Shown piece after piece: positions 40,985 to 48,572 of a stretch of 64,000 nt of DNA (its first letter is position 1; each line of letters starts with the position of its first letter). A program made the position numbers and the translations under genes. The stretch comes from Nonomuraea jabiensis (GTDB lineage Bacteria; Actinomycetota; Actinomycetes; Streptosporangiales; Streptosporangiaceae): assembly GCF_014204795.1 (NCBI RefSeq), contig NZ_JACHMB010000001.1, positions 10,862,501 through 10,926,500 on the forward strand, in the 5' to 3' direction. The notes below the pieces were generated by a model that worked only from the letters and a program-made list of their open reading frames with translations, was not told the DNA's origin and made no database searches.

Positions 40985-41704
40985 TCAACCGTCCTCGTCC
41001 TTGTCCTGGCCATTGGAGCCCTCGACGTCTCCCAGCACCGACCGAAGCCAGCTCTCGGTCGTGCCGATGTGCATGAGAGCCGCGGCCTGGGCGAGCGGCG
41101 CGTCGCCGGCGGCCAGGGCGTTGTAGATCGCCTCGTGCTCGGCGATGGTCTTGCGTGAGCTGCCGGCCTCGACCGTGCCGCGCCACACCCGCATCCGCAG
41201 CGTGCGGCCGGAGATTCCGTCGAGCATGGTGGACAGCGTCTCGTTGCCGGTCGCCCGCACCACGGCGCGGTGGAAGGCGGCGTCGTGGTGGTTCAGCTTC
41301 TCCACGTCATCGCAGGCGGCGCGCATCGCGTTCAGGTGCTCGCCGATCTCGTCGAGTTGCTCGGCGGAGATCTGGGACGCGGCCAGGGCGGTCGCCGCGG
41401 GCTCAAGCATCCGCCGTACCTGGACGATCTCCAACAAGGTGTCGTCGCGCAGCAGCTCGACGGCCAGCCCCAGCCCTTCCAGCAGCAGCCGCGGTTCCAG
41501 ACTGGTCACGAAGGTGCCGTCGCCCCGCCGTATGTCGAGCACCCTGGCCACGACCAGCGCCTTTACCGCTTCGCGCAACGGGTTACGGGAGACGCCGAGC
41601 TGGGCGGCGAGCTGATGCTCTGGTGGCAGCCGCGTCCCCGGGGGCAGTTCGCCCGACTGGATGAGCGCCCGGATGCGGGAGATCGCCTCGTCGGTCAAGG
41701 ACAT
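40985..41704 (-). CDS. GntR family regulator (FadR/FCD type)
   Basis: The 239-residue protein has the GntR winged helix (IRALIQSGELPPGTRLPPEH, LAAQLGVSRNPLREAVKALV, RGDGTFVTSL) and an all-helical FCD ligand domain (LLEIVQVRRMLEPAATALAA, HHDAAFHRAVVRATGNETLS, TIAEHEAIYNALAAGD), with the metal-binding D/H/H residues of that domain. It is divergent from L-fuconate dehydratase, and three matching palindromes lie between them. It likely represses the fucose-acid/transport operon and itself; a sugar acid such as fuconate would be a sensible ligand. Confidence 0.93.
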   Translation of the reverse strand: MSLTDEAISRIRALIQSGELPPGTRLPPEHQLAAQLGVSRNPLREAVKALVVARVLDIRRGDGTFVTSLEPRLLLEGLGLAVELLRDDTLLEIVQVRRMLEPAATALAASQISAEQLDEIGEHLNAMRAACDDVEKLNHHDAAFHRAVVRATGNETLSTMLDGISGRTLRMRVWRGTVEAGSSRKTIAEHEAIYNALAAGDAPLAQAAALMHIGTTESWLRSVLGDVEGSNGQDKDEDG

Positions 41705-41767
41705 GTGCGCGACCTCCGGGCGTGGAGTCGCTCGATCGGCACGCGAGTCATATTGGGAAACATAACA

Positions 41768-41930
41768 GACATCCCATGTTCGGGAGAGAGCCCAGCTTGT
41801 CGGTCAGCAGACATGGGTTGTCTGTCCCTCAGGTCTCCGGAGCAGCGGAGGGCCGCCACGCCATTTTCCTGATTTTTCCGGATAGGTCTGGACACATCAC
41901 CTCGACGGAGATACAAAGACATCCCATGTC
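41768..41930. promoter_or_regulatory. Three GntR operator copies
   Basis: GACATCCCATGTC (41918-41930, perfect 5+3+5 palindrome), GACATCCCATGTT (41768-41780) and, in reverse orientation, GACATGGGTTGTC (41810-41822). The first two are next to the divergent promoter edges of the GntR gene and the dehydratase operon, fitting repression and looping. Confidence 0.75.
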
Positions 41931-42013
41931 AATGCGGTGAAGGTCTCTTCATCTCCCGGAAACGTCCCATGGAGGTACGCCTTCGTGCGCAAGCATCACC
42001 AGAGCTGGACACC

Positions 42014-43339
42014 ATGACCGAGCTGATCACCGCGGTCGAGGCCTACGACATCCGGTTCCCCACCTCACGGCACCTCGATGGCTCCGACGCCATGAACCCC
42101 GAGCCCGACTACTCAGCCGCCTACGTGATCGTGCGGACCGGCGGCGGGCAGGAAGGGCACGGGCTCGCCTTCACGGTCGGGCGTGGCAACGAGATCGCCG
42201 TCGCCGCTGTGGAATCGCTGGCGCAGCTGGTCACCGGGCTGCCCGTGGCCGAGGTGCTCGGCGACCTCGGCGGGATGTCCCGCCGGCTCACCGGCGACAG
42301 CCAGCTGCGCTGGCTCGGCCCGGAGAAGGGCGTCATCCACATGGCGGCGGGAGCCGTGCTCAACGCTCTGTGGGACCTTCGCGCGCGCAGGGCGGGCAAG
42401 CCGCTGTGGCGGCTCCTGTCGGAGCTGCCGCCGGAGGAGATCGTCGACGTCGTGGACTTCCGCTACCTGGAGGACGCGCTCACCCGAGAGGAGGCGCTGG
42501 CCATCCTGCGCACCGCCGAGCCGGGCCGCGCCGAGCGCCGAGCGCGCCTGCTGGCCGAGGGATACCCGGCCTACACCACCACTCCTGGCTGGCTCGGCTA
42601 CACCGACGACAAGCTGGTCCGGCTGGCCGAGGAGGCGGTCGCCGACGGGTTTCGCCAGATCAAGCTGAAAGTCGGCGCCGACCAGGCCGAGGACGTCCGG
42701 CGCGTACGGCTCGCCCGCGAGACCGTCGGCCCCGATGTACGCATCGCCGTGGACGCCAACCAGGCCTGGAATGTCGGCCAGGCGGTCGAGTGGCTGGCCC
42801 CGCTCGCCGAGTTCGACCTGTACTGGATCGAGGAACCCACCTCGCCCGACGACGTGCTCGGTCACGCCGCCATCCGGAAGCAGGTGGCGCCCATCAAGGT
42901 CGCCACCGGCGAGCACACCCACAACCGGGTGATGTTCAAACAGTTCCTGCAGGCGGGCGCGATCGACATCCTGCAGCTCGACGCGGCCAGAGTCGCCGGG
43001 GTCAACGAGAACATCGCCATCCTGCTGCTGGCCGCCAAGTTCGGGGTGCCGGTGTGCCCGCACGCGGGCGGTGTCGGCCTGTGCGAGATGGTCCAGCACC
43101 TGTCGATGTTCGACTACGTGGCCGTCAGCGGCACCGCCGAGGATCGCGTCATCGAGTACATCGACCATCTGCATGAGCACTTCACCGACCCGGTCGTGAT
43201 CCGAGACGGCCGGTACGTCGCCCCCGAACGGCCGGGCGGGGGCGCTGAGATGCGTCCGGCATCCCGCGCCGAGTACGCCTATCCGCACGGCCCGCAATGG
43301 GCCGCCGACACAGTCGCCGATGGGGTGGATGGGCTGTGA
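42014..43339 (+). CDS. fucD: L-fuconate dehydratase (enolase superfamily)
   Basis: The 441-residue protein matches FucD along its length: [58 protein letters not shown] and [18 protein letters not shown]. Active-site elements of the enolase superfamily are present: KxK in [11 protein letters not shown], metal Asp in IAVDANQAW, Glu in [11 protein letters not shown], Glu in VATGEHTHN and His in [10 protein letters not shown]. It dehydrates L-fuconate to 2-keto-3-deoxy-L-fuconate in the non-phosphorylating fucose pathway. ATG 42014 is preferred over ATG 41969 by alignment of the family N-terminus. It is the first gene of an operon followed by a truncated SDR and a CUT2 ABC transporter. Confidence 0.93.
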   Translation: MTELITAVEAYDIRFPTSRHLDGSDAMNPEPDYSAAYVIVRTGGGQEGHGLAFTVGRGNEIAVAAVESLAQLVTGLPVAEVLGDLGGMSRRLTGDSQLRWLGPEKGVIHMAAGAVLNALWDLRARRAGKPLWRLLSELPPEEIVDVVDFRYLEDALTREEALAILRTAEPGRAERRARLLAEGYPAYTTTPGWLGYTDDKLVRLAEEAVADGFRQIKLKVGADQAEDVRRVRLARETVGPDVRIAVDANQAWNVGQAVEWLAPLAEFDLYWIEEPTSPDDVLGHAAIRKQVAPIKVATGEHTHNRVMFKQFLQAGAIDILQLDAARVAGVNENIAILLLAAKFGVPVCPHAGGVGLCEMVQHLSMFDYVAVSGTAEDRVIEYIDHLHEHFTDPVVIRDGRYVAPERPGGGAEMRPASRAEYAYPHGPQWAADTVADGVDGL

Positions 43340-43398
43340 CGGACGCCCTCGGCGGGCTCGCGGCCGTCATCACCGGCGGCGCCGCCGGCCTGGCCGGG
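43336..43398 (+). pseudogene. SDR N-terminal stub between fucD and transporter
   Basis: GTG 43336 overlaps the fucD stop in the GTGA style typical of translational coupling. The frame reads [20 protein letters not shown], the beta1-loop-alpha1 of an SDR cofactor site (TGGAAGLG expected), and then breaks into unrelated sequence. The remaining ~230 residues are missing. In fucose pathways an SDR acts as fucose or keto-deoxy-fuconate dehydrogenase, so a pathway gene was probably deleted here. Confidence 0.7.
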
Positions 43399-43448
43399 GG
43401 CAGCATGCGCGGGCTCCGGCCGCGATCCAGGACAGGAAAGGAACAGCC

Positions 43449-44525
43449 ATGAGACGAGGACTCGCCGCGGGGGCGGCCGTCGCCCTGTTAGCCGGCCTGG
43501 CCACCGCCTGCGGGAGCAGCGGGACGAGCGGGGGCAGCGGCACCGCCGCCTCAGGAGGCGGCAAGCCGGTCGTCGGGGTGGACTACCCCCGCTCCGACAC
43601 CGACTTCTGGAACTCCTTCATCAAGTACGTCCCCCAGTTCGGCACCGAGAACGGCCTCGAACTGAAGACCTCGAACTCCCAGAACGACGTCTCCAAGCTC
43701 ACCGCCAACGTGCAGAGCTTCATCAGCCAAGGCGTCAAGGGCGTGGTCATGGCGCCGCAGGACACCGCCGCCGTGGCGCCCACCCTCCAGCAGCTCAATG
43801 CCAAGAAGATTCCCGTCGTCACGGTCGACACCCGCCCCGAGCAGGGCGACGCGTACATGGTCGTACGCGCCGACAACCGGGCGTACGGCGAGAAGGCGTG
43901 CAAGTTCCTCGGCGAGAAGCTGTCCGGCAAGGGCAAAGTCGTGATGCTCCAGGGCGACCTGGCCTCCATCAACGGCCGCGACCGCACCGAGGCGTTCAAT
44001 GCCTGCATGAAGGCGAGCTACCCCGGCATCACGGTGTTCGGCGAGGCCACCAACTGGGACGGCGCGCTCGCCTCGCAGAAGCTCCAGACGCAGCTCACCG
44101 CCAACCCCGACATCAGGGGCGTCTACATGCAGTCGAGCTTCGCCCTGTCGGGCACCCTCCAAGTGCTCCAGCAACGTGGCCTGCTCGTCCCCCCGAACAA
44201 CCCCAAACACGTCTTCGTCATCTCCAACGACGGCATCCCCCAGGAGCTGAAGGAGATCGCCGCGGGCAACATCGACGCCACCGTCTCCCAGCCGGCCGAC
44301 CAGTACGCCAAGTACGCGCTGCAGTACGCCAAGGCCGCCATCGACGGCAAGACCTTCAAGCCCGGCACGACCGACCACGACAGCACCATCATCCAGGTGC
44401 GCCCGGGCCTGCTGGAGGATCAGCTCTCCGCGCCGCTGGTCACCGCCGACGGCGGCACCTACGGCGGCGTCCCGAGCGTCAAGCATGACGACTCCTCGCT
44501 CTGGGGCAACAACCTTGGCAGGTGA
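43449..44525 (+). CDS. CUT2-type sugar-binding lipoprotein
   Basis: ATG 43449 follows GGAAAGGAACAGCC. The 358-residue protein has a lipoprotein signal with lipobox LATAC at residue ~21, a Gly/Ser linker, and a periplasmic-binding fold: VVGVDYPRSDTDFWNSFIKY, VKGVVMAPQDTAAVAPTLQQ, IPVVTVDTRPEQGDAYMVVR, GKVVMLQGDLASINGRDRTE and VFVISNDGIPQELKEIAAGN. The ligand is inferred to be a monosaccharide; L-fucose or L-arabinose fits the neighbours. It works with the next two genes. Confidence 0.93.
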   Translation: MRRGLAAGAAVALLAGLATACGSSGTSGGSGTAASGGGKPVVGVDYPRSDTDFWNSFIKYVPQFGTENGLELKTSNSQNDVSKLTANVQSFISQGVKGVVMAPQDTAAVAPTLQQLNAKKIPVVTVDTRPEQGDAYMVVRADNRAYGEKACKFLGEKLSGKGKVVMLQGDLASINGRDRTEAFNACMKASYPGITVFGEATNWDGALASQKLQTQLTANPDIRGVYMQSSFALSGTLQVLQQRGLLVPPNNPKHVFVISNDGIPQELKEIAAGNIDATVSQPADQYAKYALQYAKAAIDGKTFKPGTTDHDSTIIQVRPGLLEDQLSAPLVTADGGTYGGVPSVKHDDSSLWGNNLGR

Positions 44526-46032
44526 CCAGGCGGCCGCGCCTGTCGTCGAGGCGGTGGGCGTCACCAAGAGATACGGGGAGACCGTCGCGCTGGACCGCGC
44601 CGGAATCCGGATCATGCCCGGCCAGACCCACGCGCTGGTCGGCCGCAACGGAGCCGGGAAGTCCACTCTGGTCTCGATTCTCACCGGGCTCCAGGCCCCC
44701 GACGACGGCGAGGTGCGGTTCGGCGGCGAACCCGCCCCACGCCTCGCCGACCGCGATGCCTGGCGGGAGCGGGTGGCGTGCGTCTACCAGAAGTCCACGA
44801 TCATCCCCGAGCTGACCGTGGCGGAGAACCTCTACCTGCACCGGCACGACCTGAACCGGTTCGGGCTGGTCCGCTGGAGCGCATTGCGGCGCAAGGCGGC
44901 CGAGCTGCTCGCCACCTGGTCGGTGGACGTCGACGTCCGCCTGCCGGCCGGCGAGCTGGACGTCGAGCAGCGGCAGTTCGTGGAGATCGCCCGTGCGCTG
45001 TCCTTCGGCGCCCGCTTCATCATCCTCGACGAGCCGACCGCTCAGCTCGACGCCGCCGCCATCGCCCGGCTGTTCACCCGTATCCGCGCCCTGCAGGAAC
45101 AGGGAGTGACCTTCCTGTTCATCAGCCATCACCTTCAGGAGATCTACGAGATCTGCGACACGGTCACGGTCTTCCGCGACGCCCGGCACATCCTGACCAC
45201 CGCGGTGGCCGACCTGCCGCACGCCGATCTGGTGGCGGCGATGGCGGGAGAGGCCGCCGGCCTGGCAACGTCGTCCTCCCGGGCGGCCGTACCCGCCGGC
45301 GCCGGTGTGGCGCTCGGCGTGCGCGGCCTGTCGTACGGCGACGCCTACCGGGAGATCGACTTCCAGGTCCGGGCCGGGGAGATCGTCGGCCTGGCAGGCG
45401 CGGCCGGCAGCGGCCGTACCGAGCTGGCCGAGACCGTCGTCGGGTTGCGGGCAGCCGATTCAGGCACGATCCAGGTCGCCGGGCGTGCTCCCCGTCCCGG
45501 CAGCGTGCCCGACGCGCTCGCCGCGGGCATCGGTTTCGTCCCCCGCGACCGGCACCACCAGGGGTTCGTCCCGATGATGTCGATCGCCGACAACGCCACC
45601 ATGACCGTCCCCGAGCGGCTCGGAGAGGCCGGCCTGATCAGCGGCCGGCGGCGCGACCGGCTGGCCCGGACCTTGATCGCCAACCTGGCGATCAAGACCC
45701 CCGGTCCCGGCCTGCCCGTGATGGGCCTGTCCGGCGGCAATCAGCAGAAGGTCGTCATGGCCCGGGCGCTGGCCTCCGATCCCCGGCTGCTGGTGCTGAT
45801 CACTCCCACCGCCGGGGTGGATGTGAAGTCCAAGGAGTTCCTGCTCGGCAAGGTCGAGGAGACGGCCGCCAAGGGGACCGGCGTGTTGATCGCCTCTGAC
45901 GAACTCGACGACCTGCGGCTGTGTGACCGCCTGCTGGTGATGTTCCAGGGCCGTGTCGTCGCGGAGATGGCCGCCGGCTGGCACGACCACGACGTGGTGG
46001 CGGCCATGGAAGGAGTCCGGCTCGATGCCTGA
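44485..46032 (+). CDS. CUT2 sugar ABC transporter ATPase (RbsA/XylG type)
   Basis: The 515-residue protein has two ABC domains. Domain 1 has Walker A GRNGAGKST, signature-like LDVEQRQ and Walker B FIILDEPTAQLD. Domain 2 has a degenerate P-loop GAAGSGRTE, signature LSGGNQQK and LLVLITPTAGVDVKSKE. That asymmetry is normal for RbsA-type ATPases. ATG 44485 overlaps the binding-protein gene by 41 bp; TTG 44515 in the same frame would overlap by 11 bp and is an alternative start. Walker B of domain 2 has ITPTAG where family members usually have DEPTRG, an unusual substitution. Confidence 0.92.
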   Translation: MTTPRSGATTLAGDQAAAPVVEAVGVTKRYGETVALDRAGIRIMPGQTHALVGRNGAGKSTLVSILTGLQAPDDGEVRFGGEPAPRLADRDAWRERVACVYQKSTIIPELTVAENLYLHRHDLNRFGLVRWSALRRKAAELLATWSVDVDVRLPAGELDVEQRQFVEIARALSFGARFIILDEPTAQLDAAAIARLFTRIRALQEQGVTFLFISHHLQEIYEICDTVTVFRDARHILTTAVADLPHADLVAAMAGEAAGLATSSSRAAVPAGAGVALGVRGLSYGDAYREIDFQVRAGEIVGLAGAAGSGRTELAETVVGLRAADSGTIQVAGRAPRPGSVPDALAAGIGFVPRDRHHQGFVPMMSIADNATMTVPERLGEAGLISGRRRDRLARTLIANLAIKTPGPGLPVMGLSGGNQQKVVMARALASDPRLLVLITPTAGVDVKSKEFLLGKVEETAAKGTGVLIASDELDDLRLCDRLLVMFQGRVVAEMAAGWHDHDVVAAMEGVRLDA

Positions 46033-47047
46033 GAAGACCCTCGAGCCCGCCACCGAGAGCGCCGTCCCCGAGCGGAGACGGCCACCGGTGCGGCTCGCCC
46101 GGCTGCGCGATTTCGCGCTGATCCCCGCGATCATCGTGATCGCCGTCGTCGGCCAGATCGTCAACCCGATCTTCCTCCAGGGCGACAACCTGATCAACAT
46201 CCTGCAGACCATGTCGGAGATCTCGCTCCTGGTTCTGGCCCAGACCATCGTGCTGGTCGCCGGCAAGATGGACCTGTCGCTGGAGTCGACGTTCGGCCTC
46301 GCGCCGGGCGTGGCCGCCTGGCTGACCGTCGCCGCCGGCTCCGGCGCCGGGCTGGGCCTGTTGCCGGGCGCCTGGTCGATCCCGGTCACGCTGGCCGTCG
46401 GGGCGCTGATCGGCGTGATCAACGCGCTGTTGATCGTGCGGTTCGGGCTCAACGGCTTCATCGTCACGCTCGGCATGCTGATCGTGCTGCGCGGCCTGCT
46501 CACCGGCATCTCCGGCGGCCAGACCTTCTTCAATCTGCCGCCGTCGATGCTCTACCTCGGCTCGGCCATGTGGCTGGGCGTACCCGCCTCCATCTGGCTG
46601 TGCCTGCTGCTGTTCGCCGCCGGCATCGTGCTGCTCGGCTTCACCAGGTACGGCCGTGCCCTGTACGCCATCGGCGGCAACGTGGACGCGGCCAGGGCGG
46701 CCGGTATCCGCACCGACCGGGTGCTGTGGACCGCCCTGGTGGGTGCCAGCCTGCTCGCCGCGCTCGGCGGCCTGCTGATGTCGGGGCACCTCGCCTCTGT
46801 GGCGGCCGCGCAGGGCGACGGCGCCATCTTCACCGTGTTCGCCGCGGCCGTGATCGGCGGCGTCGGGCTCAACGGCGGCAAGGGCACGATGTTCGGCGCG
46901 TTCACCGGCATCCTCCTCCTCTACATGATCCAGAACGTCCTCACCCTGGCCGGCGTGCCCGCCCAATGGATCCAGGCTCTCAACGGCGCCATCATCATCA
47001 TCGCCCTCGTCCTGTCCCGGCTCACCGGAGGCAAGGTCCAGGAATAG
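46025..47047 (+). CDS. CUT2 sugar ABC transporter permease (RbsC type)
   Basis: The 340-residue membrane protein overlaps the ATPase stop by 8 bp. It has about ten hydrophobic helices and the BPD_transp_2 signatures LVLAQTIVLVAGKMDLSLES, GLNGFIVTLGMLIVLRGLL, TRYGRALYAIGGNVDAARAA (EAA-like loop contacting the ATPase) and AAVIGGVGLNGGKGTMFGAF. It completes a binding protein-ATPase-permease importer. Both subunits of the pore would be copies of this protein. Confidence 0.94.
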   Translation: MPEKTLEPATESAVPERRRPPVRLARLRDFALIPAIIVIAVVGQIVNPIFLQGDNLINILQTMSEISLLVLAQTIVLVAGKMDLSLESTFGLAPGVAAWLTVAAGSGAGLGLLPGAWSIPVTLAVGALIGVINALLIVRFGLNGFIVTLGMLIVLRGLLTGISGGQTFFNLPPSMLYLGSAMWLGVPASIWLCLLLFAAGIVLLGFTRYGRALYAIGGNVDAARAAGIRTDRVLWTALVGASLLAALGGLLMSGHLASVAAAQGDGAIFTVFAAAVIGGVGLNGGKGTMFGAFTGILLLYMIQNVLTLAGVPAQWIQALNGAIIIIALVLSRLTGGKVQE

Positions 47048-47157
47048 TCCACCGAGGGCGCCCCTTCCCCACGCGCCGGCCACCGGCGGCGATGGAGCCG
47101 GCGCAGGGAAGACAATCGCCGATGAGGTCAACGCGGCCATCGAGTAGGCTCTGAATC

Positions 47158-48180
47158 ATGGGTCCTCCTCGCGGGCGATCCGTGAGCATCTGGGACATCG
47201 CGCGGGTGGCCGGCGTCTCTCAACAGACCGTCTCCCGGGTCATCAACGGCAAGGCCCGGGTCAGCGAGCCGACCCGGGCCAAGGTCCTGAAAGTCATCGA
47301 CGATCTCGGCTACCGCCCCAACCGGCTCGCTCAGACGTTGGCCGGCGGCCCAGCCCGCGCGGTGACCGTGCTGACCTCCGACACCGCCCTGTACGGCGCG
47401 GCCGCCACCTTGCGCGGCATGGAGGAGGCGGCCAGGGCGGCCGGTTTCTCGGTGGGAATCAGCGTGCTCGACGCGGCCTCCCAGCAGACGGACATCGCCC
47501 TGAGGCTCAATCGGCCAGGGGAGCCGGTCATGGTGATCGCCTTCGATGAGGCGGGAATGAGCGCGCTCCGCGCGCTGCCGCCGGACGTCCCGGTGGCGGC
47601 CGCCGTCGAATACCGCTCCGACGACGACCCGGACGCCGACCCGTGGCAGGTGTGGCTGGACGATCGGGCCGCCGCCGCGCACGCGACCCGCTACCTGCTG
47701 AGCCTGGGGCACCGAACCGTCCACTACCTGGCCATCCCCTCCTCCACCAGTCCGCTCGCCCAGCGGACCAGAGGATGGCAGGATGCGCTGCGTGATGCCG
47801 GACTCCCCGTTCCCGAGCCGTTGCAGGGCGGCTGGACCCCCCGCTCCGGCTATCTCTCAGTACGGTCCTTAGTGGCCGACCGCTCCGTGACCGCCATCCT
47901 GTGCGGCAACGACGATCTCGCGCTGGGCGTCATGCGAGCTGCGCGCGAAGCCGGGCGAGACATCCCCGGCGACCTCAGTGTGGTGGGCTTCGACGACTCC
48001 CCGCCCGCGGCCTACCTCAACCCCTCACTCACCACCGTCCGGCTCGACTTCGAAGGACTCGGCCGAGCCTGCTTCGGTCTGCTGTATCGCAGGCTGGCGC
48101 CGGAGTCCGCGCCGGCCGTCCCCGAGTGGAGCGAGCCGGAGCTCATCGTGCGGGAGAGCAGCGGCCCAGCACGGGCCTGA
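47158..48180 (+). CDS. LacI family transcriptional regulator, intact
   Basis: The 340-residue protein has the headpiece SIWDIARVAGVSQQTVSRVI, NGKARVSEPTRAKVLKVIDD, hinge LGYRPNRLAQTLAGG, then a sensor with DRAAAAHATRYLLSLGHRTV, TAILCGNDDLALGVMRAARE and SVVGFDDSPPAAYLNPSLTT. It is the only intact LacI gene in the window, so it is the best candidate to bind the TGTTAnCGnTnACA sites. It follows the transporter by 110 bp and precedes GH29. Confidence 0.94.
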   Translation: MGPPRGRSVSIWDIARVAGVSQQTVSRVINGKARVSEPTRAKVLKVIDDLGYRPNRLAQTLAGGPARAVTVLTSDTALYGAAATLRGMEEAARAAGFSVGISVLDAASQQTDIALRLNRPGEPVMVIAFDEAGMSALRALPPDVPVAAAVEYRSDDDPDADPWQVWLDDRAAAAHATRYLLSLGHRTVHYLAIPSSTSPLAQRTRGWQDALRDAGLPVPEPLQGGWTPRSGYLSVRSLVADRSVTAILCGNDDLALGVMRAAREAGRDIPGDLSVVGFDDSPPAAYLNPSLTTVRLDFEGLGRACFGLLYRRLAPESAPAVPEWSEPELIVRESSGPARA

Positions 48181-48255
48181 CCTGCCCAGGACCCGCGAGC
48201 CCGGGCTGATCCGCGGTCGCCGCGCGGTCGCTGCACCGCGGGAGCACAGGGGCTA

Positions 48256-48269
48256 TGTGAGCGGTAACG
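48256..48269. promoter_or_regulatory. Possible LacI-type site after the LacI gene
   Basis: TGTGAGCGGTAACG (complement CGTTACCGCTCACA) matches the TGTTAnCGnTnACA pattern at most positions and lies in the 392-bp gap between LacI and GH29. It is weaker than the site at 48536. The remaining gap shows no gene. Confidence 0.4.
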
Positions 48270-48521
48270 CACTCTGCTGGATGAAAGATTCACGACCGAC
48301 CATTCGGCCAAGTGCTCCCGGCCGTCTTCCGGACATGCTCTTTCCCCCTCTACTACCTGGCCGATGCGGGGGCCGACCACACCTCCCCCGCACGACGATG
48401 TGCCGCTTCAACTGGACTTTCGGCAAGTTCGGCAAGAATGGCGGGACAGACCATCGGAACTGTCGCCATCATCCAAGATCTCAGCCGTCTGTCAGCGGAA
48501 GATCCGAAGCTTGCGGGGGAG

Positions 48522-48550
48522 TTGACGCGAATTTATGTTATCGCTAACAC
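48522..48550 (+). promoter_or_regulatory. GH29 promoter overlapped by LacI-type operator
   Basis: TTGACG (48522-48527) is followed 17 bp later by TAACAC (48545-48550). The palindrome TGTTATCGCTAACA (48536-48549) covers the spacer and the -10 element, a layout that would give tight repression. Confidence 0.65.
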
Positions 48551-48572
48551 CACCTCTGGAGAGGTACCGCCC

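Noticed and set aside
47074-47088. CGCCGG-CCA-CCGGCG hairpin after the permease gene
   Set aside because: A 6-bp GC stem with a 3-nt loop is expected often in DNA of this composition; not strong enough to call as a terminator.
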